Shown here piece after piece: positions 60,854 to 64,000 of a stretch of 64,000 bases of DNA. The stretch comes from Stigmatella ashevillena (GTDB lineage: Bacteria; Myxococcota; Myxococcia; Myxococcales; Myxococcaceae). The stretch covers positions 8,674,425 to 8,738,424 of the forward strand of contig NZ_JAQNDM010000002.1 in assembly GCF_028368975.1 (NCBI RefSeq). The letters are read 5' to 3'. Each line of letters opens with the position of its first letter. The first letter of the stretch is position 1. Both the position numbers and the translations under genes were made by a program. The notes below the pieces were generated by a model. That model saw nothing but the letters and a program-made list of their open reading frames with translations. It did no database searches and was not told where the DNA came from.

Positions 60854-62470
60854 TTAGGAGCCAGTCACCGGGCCCCCCTTCTGCAGACTGGGCGCGGAGA
60901 GCCGTTGCCACGACTCGATGTTCTGAAGGGCGGCAGCGCGACGCAAGTCAAAGACGTTCTTGCGTACGCCGCGATAGCGGGCGCGAGGCCCCTGCCTTCG
61001 CGACAGATGAGCCAATCGGTGTTCGACGCTGACGCGCTGGCGCAAGCACGCTCGCCCAGCAGAACTCTTCGTCAGCTTGCGTAGCTGGTGCAGAAGAGAC
61101 TCGTTCTCAGCGATGGACACCGTCCTGCCTTTGCCGGGTGCAGCACTCGTGCACTTCTCTCGAAGCGGACAGCTCGCGCACTTCTGTGCCTCAAACTCCA
61201 CCACATGGCCCAGCTTGAAGGGCTGAGTCTGCCCAGCAGGGCACGTCACCGTCCGTCGGCTCATGTTCAACTGGAAAGCGGACTTGGCGAACAGCTCTCC
61301 GTTCTGGCTGCCCCAAGCCTTGCAGACTACCTCGCCGCCTTTCTTCTGTACCTCCTCCACTACGGGGCTGTTGATATACCCTCTGTCTATATACAGCTCT
61401 TGAATCTGTAATCCCTGCCTCTCGATGTCCTTCTGGAGCGCTTGTGTTGCCTCCTGCTCGGGACGATTCGCGGGCGTCACTTCACACGCAAGGATGAGGT
61501 TCCCCTCCAACTCCGTGGCGATATGCTGCTTGTAGCCGTTGAAACGCTTGCTCTGACTCTTGCGGCCGTGGCGCATTTGCCCATCTTCAATGGACACACG
61601 CCTGTCTTCGGCCACTCCCCGGCGGATGCGCATTCCTCCTCCGTTTGGGTCTGGCTCCAGATTCTGGCCACTCACCTGCTCCAGCGTCTTCAGGTGCTCG
61701 GAAAGCGGCTCCTGCTTTACCTGCTCCGGCAGATTCTTTCTCAGCCACTTCTTCAAGCACTCCACCTGCTTGTACAACTTCTGGAGCGCTCGGGCTTTTT
61801 GCTCCCGCTCGTTCCAGTCCACATCCAGCGCTTTCTTCACGCTCGACTCCAGCAGCACTGGGATGCCTGCTTCTTGGCACACCAAACTCATTGGAATTTC
61901 CAAGTGCTTGGCCACGCACATCACCACCTTGCGCGCCGCATGCCCCAACAGGTTGATCGTATCCTCCACTCGCCCCGCTCCCTCCAACGGCTTCGAGTCG
62001 ATGGCCACTTTCAACAGGCTCTTGGTTTGGCGCGCATCCCAGCTCATCCGCTGGCGTGCCACCTCCACCGTTCTTTCCAACAGCCTCTGGTCCATGTGCT
62101 CCCGAATGAGACGGTGCCGGAAGTCGTAGAAGGCTCCCTGGCTGAAAGCAGGCTCTGTTTGTCCCAGGCAATCCAGCACCATTTGCACTCGCAGGTCGAA
62201 CACCGTCAGTTCCACCATCGTGGCGTCCGAGGCGCCCAGGTAGCCCTGTAACAGGGTCGCCATCGCCATCAGTCCCGGCGGCACTGGCTCCTTTCCCGCT
62301 CCGGTGTCCCGATACATCCCTTCCAGTTCTTCCTGAAAGGCTTCATCCAACAGCTCGTGGCGATGTTGGCGCAGGAACGCAAACAGCTTTCCCTTTCTCC
62401 CCATCCTCTTCACGAACTGCTCTTCTTGCTCAGTCAATGGCTCGGGGGGCCTCCACCGCGTGATCCCCAT
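60854..62470 (-). CDS. IS1182-family transposase
   Basis: 538 residues, full length. N-terminal region typical of IS1182 (FLRQHRHELLDEAFQEELEG; ATLLQGYLGASDATMVELTV), first catalytic aspartate in KVAIDSKPLEGAGRVED, second in LYIDRGYINSPVVEE, a zinc-like cysteine cluster (CASCPLREKC) and the final glutamate in RVSVEHRLAHL. Start ATG 62470 (GTG two codons upstream) with GAGAGG before it. The frame is intact, so the element may be active. It separates the toxin cassette from the DUF2381/kinase pair. Confidence 0.9.
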   Translation of the reverse strand: MGITRWRPPEPLTEQEEQFVKRMGRKGKLFAFLRQHRHELLDEAFQEELEGMYRDTGAGKEPVPPGLMAMATLLQGYLGASDATMVELTVFDLRVQMVLDCLGQTEPAFSQGAFYDFRHRLIREHMDQRLLERTVEVARQRMSWDARQTKSLLKVAIDSKPLEGAGRVEDTINLLGHAARKVVMCVAKHLEIPMSLVCQEAGIPVLLESSVKKALDVDWNEREQKARALQKLYKQVECLKKWLRKNLPEQVKQEPLSEHLKTLEQVSGQNLEPDPNGGGMRIRRGVAEDRRVSIEDGQMRHGRKSQSKRFNGYKQHIATELEGNLILACEVTPANRPEQEATQALQKDIERQGLQIQELYIDRGYINSPVVEEVQKKGGEVVCKAWGSQNGELFAKSAFQLNMSRRTVTCPAGQTQPFKLGHVVEFEAQKCASCPLREKCTSAAPGKGRTVSIAENESLLHQLRKLTKSSAGRACLRQRVSVEHRLAHLSRRQGPRARYRGVRKNVFDLRRAAALQNIESWQRLSAPSLQKGGPVTGS

Positions 62471-62607
62471 GGTCACCTCTCTCAGATGTTACTTGCCAAG
62501 TAGGGTGGCCACCTGATCAAATCTGGAGGTTCTTGTCGATCCCTTCGTTAAACGCTTGAATTTACTGGAGCTGGAAACCGATCCGTGTCCTAGGAGGTCA
62601 CCCATCA

Positions 62608-63477
62608 TTGTTCCAACCGCTTAGATTGTCCCTGGCGCTCGTGCTCCTCTGGGGGACTGCGGCACCAGGTGAGCCCGCGCCTGGGGAGCGCATTGAGCGC
62701 GCGCGGACCGTCACCGTCGCGAGAGGCCCCGACGAGCCGTTTCCAGAGGTTCACGTCGCGGGGGATGTGCCCACGCTGCTCCTCTTTCCCTCGCCGATTC
62801 AGAAGAAGAGCCTCACCTTCGACGAGTCGAAGATCCGGATTCGAGACGCGGGCGAATTCACGATCGTCCTTCAAGCCGTGAGGGACTTTCGAGAGGGCGA
62901 GCGCCACGAGATTGGGGTCTTCTTCGCAGACGGGAGGGTGCCGTCGCGGGCCACCTTCGTGCTTGTCACCGACCCAAAGGAAGTGGACACCCGGATCGAC
63001 GTGCAGCGCCCCGAGCCGCCCGTCGCGCCGTGCCCAAACGAAGCTCGGCCCCGCGTGCCGCTGCCGGAGGATTTCGTGTTGCTCGGCTATGTGGATAAAG
63101 CGGGCGTGACAGTGGTGCCCATTAAGGATGTTGAGGATGCGGCTCAGGGCCTTAACGCAAGCTCGGGGCACTTCTATCGCGGTCAGGGTTGGGCCCTGGT
63201 GTCGCTAAAGATTGATAATCACTCCACGAAACCCAAGTGGGCACCGCGAGAAGCAAAGTTTACGGGAGCACGAGGGTCGTCGTTTCAGGCGCGGCTGGTG
63301 GTGGACGGTGAAGGCATGATCAAGCCTGGGGCGTATGTGAGAGTGCTTGCCGTAGTGGACGAACCCATGCTGAGCACTGACACTCACTTCACGCTTGAGT
63401 TGCGTGGGGACGATGGCCGCAGTCTTCGGGTTCCGGACGTGCGCTTCCCGAAGTTTGTCATGGGAGGAGAACAATGA
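62608..63477 (+). CDS. DUF2381 family protein
   Basis: 289 residues of the Myxococcus-type DUF2381/TIGR02268 family: signal peptide (about 1-20), VTVARGPDEPFPEVHVAGDV, LLLFPSPIQ, FREGERHEIGVFFADGRVPS, and a C-terminal half with FYRGQGWALVSLKIDN and GEGMIKPGAYVRVLAVVDEP. The start is TTG at 62608, chosen because AGGAGGT lies at 62592-62598, nine bases upstream, and no ATG fits. The stop overlaps the start of a Ser/Thr kinase as ATGA. Paralogous DUF2381-kinase pairs recur in myxobacteria; the exported protein may be an input to the kinase. Confidence 0.9.
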   Translation: MFQPLRLSLALVLLWGTAAPGEPAPGERIERARTVTVARGPDEPFPEVHVAGDVPTLLLFPSPIQKKSLTFDESKIRIRDAGEFTIVLQAVRDFREGERHEIGVFFADGRVPSRATFVLVTDPKEVDTRIDVQRPEPPVAPCPNEARPRVPLPEDFVLLGYVDKAGVTVVPIKDVEDAAQGLNASSGHFYRGQGWALVSLKIDNHSTKPKWAPREAKFTGARGSSFQARLVVDGEGMIKPGAYVRVLAVVDEPMLSTDTHFTLELRGDDGRSLRVPDVRFPKFVMGGEQ

Positions 63478-64000
63478 CAGCGACTCTGTTCAGGCTGCCG
63501 TCAGGCACTGTTGTTGACGGCTGGCGCGTTTCAAGGGAGCTCGGCAACGGTGGGTTTGCCGTCGTCTTCTTGGTGGAGAAGAACGGCAAGCCGCATGCGC
63601 TCAAGGTGGCGCGCCACCGCGAAACCAGCGGGGATGACAAGCAGACGCATGCCCGGATGGTGCGTGAGGCGACAACACTCCTCATGTTGGACCATCCCAA
63701 CATCATCCGGCACAGGGGGTATGGATACGCTGAAACGGGCAACATGTATGTCGCGTTGGAATATGTGGACGGATGGACGCTGGCGGAGTGGAAGGAGCGC
63801 AAGCACCCCACGATCCACGAGATCTTGCGAGTCTTTGTCAAGCTCGCTTCCGCGCTGTCGTACATGCATGAGCGGGGTGTACTTCATCGGGATTTGAAGC
63901 TGGTCAACGTCTTGATCCGGAAGAGCGACGGAGAGCCCATCATCATCGACTTTGGCTGCGCGACCTACACGCTGGCCGAAGACCTGACGGAAGAGGGGCT
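63474..64000 (+). CDS. Ser/Thr protein kinase, partial (runs off the window)
   Basis: The first 175 codons of a eukaryotic-like kinase. Glycine loop ELGNGGFAVVF, ATP lysine in HALKVARH, catalytic loop HRDLKLVN, and metal-binding DFGCA. All catalytic residues seen so far are present. It overlaps the DUF2381 stop by ATGA and is therefore in the same operon. The C-terminal part, including any transmembrane or sensor domain, lies beyond the right edge. Confidence 0.92.
   Translation, partial: MTATLFRLPSGTVVDGWRVSRELGNGGFAVVFLVEKNGKPHALKVARHRETSGDDKQTHARMVREATTLLMLDHPNIIRHRGYGYAETGNMYVALEYVDGWTLAEWKERKHPTIHEILRVFVKLASALSYMHERGVLHRDLKLVNVLIRKSDGEPIIIDFGCATYTLAEDLTEEG

Noticed and set aside
60840-62530. 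Terminal inverted repeats of the IS1182 element
   Set aside because: Short partial matches exist near both ends but none is long or consistent enough to define the boundaries.

Overview
The window (GC-rich, almost wall-to-wall coding) looks like an accessory region of a myxobacterial chromosome, most likely a fruiting myxobacterium of the Myxococcaceae/Archangiaceae type. The signs are eukaryotic-like Ser/Thr kinases, a DUF2381 protein coupled to a kinase, lipoproteins with Kelch or YWTD repeats, two nonribosomal peptide synthetase (NRPS) loci, and a lipoprotein toxin/immunity cassette resembling the sitBAI loci of Myxococcus. I assign this by pattern recognition only; there is no rRNA or tRNA in the window and I cannot name the species.

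Layout. 0-11.5 kb: small metabolic and regulatory units (crotonase plus a double serine hydrolase behind a TetR-type operator; MarR; kinase; AraC/short-chain dehydrogenase; LysR/epimerase), ending in a decayed AraC/aldo-keto reductase pair. 11.8-22.5 kb: a 3261-residue lipopeptide NRPS (FAAL-ACP-C-A-PCP-Cy-A[Cys]-PCP-E) translationally coupled to a methyltransferase. 22.5-27.7 kb: two glutathione transferases, a short-chain dehydrogenase and several gene stumps. 27.8-31.8 kb: an ATGA-coupled histidine kinase and FixJ-like regulator, then a DUF1254 protein. 31.9-35.4 kb: a graveyard of transposase remnants around a lipoprotein, a broken DUF2924 gene, a perfect 25-bp inverted repeat, and a shrunken relic copy of the two-component locus. 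35.4-39.1 kb: Kelch lipoprotein, IS91 relic, CapA-like protein.

39.3-47.2 kb: a second NRPS locus of three genes with ATGA overlaps: A-PCP-C-A-PCP, a free C-PCP protein whose HHxxxDG motif has lost its catalytic histidine, and a P450 without the usual acid-alcohol pair. 47.2-50.2 kb: IS5, dehydrogenase and isomerase stumps, a third glutathione transferase and a wrecked tyrosine integrase. 50.3-54.2 kb: a small islet bounded by related repeats, holding a DHFR-like reductase, a GFA stump, and an ECF41 sigma factor with its AhpD-like partner and a recognisable ECF41 promoter. 54.2-60.5 kb: a WD40 protein, then a tight three-gene cassette of outer-membrane-type protein, lipoprotein with a PD-(D/E)XK-like C terminus, and a DUF3396-type immunity protein. 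60.8-64 kb: an intact IS1182-type transposase, a DUF2381 protein and a kinase running off the window.

The most interesting units are the sitBAI-like toxin cassette, the degenerate-C/P450 pair of the second NRPS locus, and the thioesterase-less FAAL/Cy/E synthetase. A recurring theme is decay: over fifteen truncated or frameshifted genes sit between intact ones, consistent with repeated insertion and loss.
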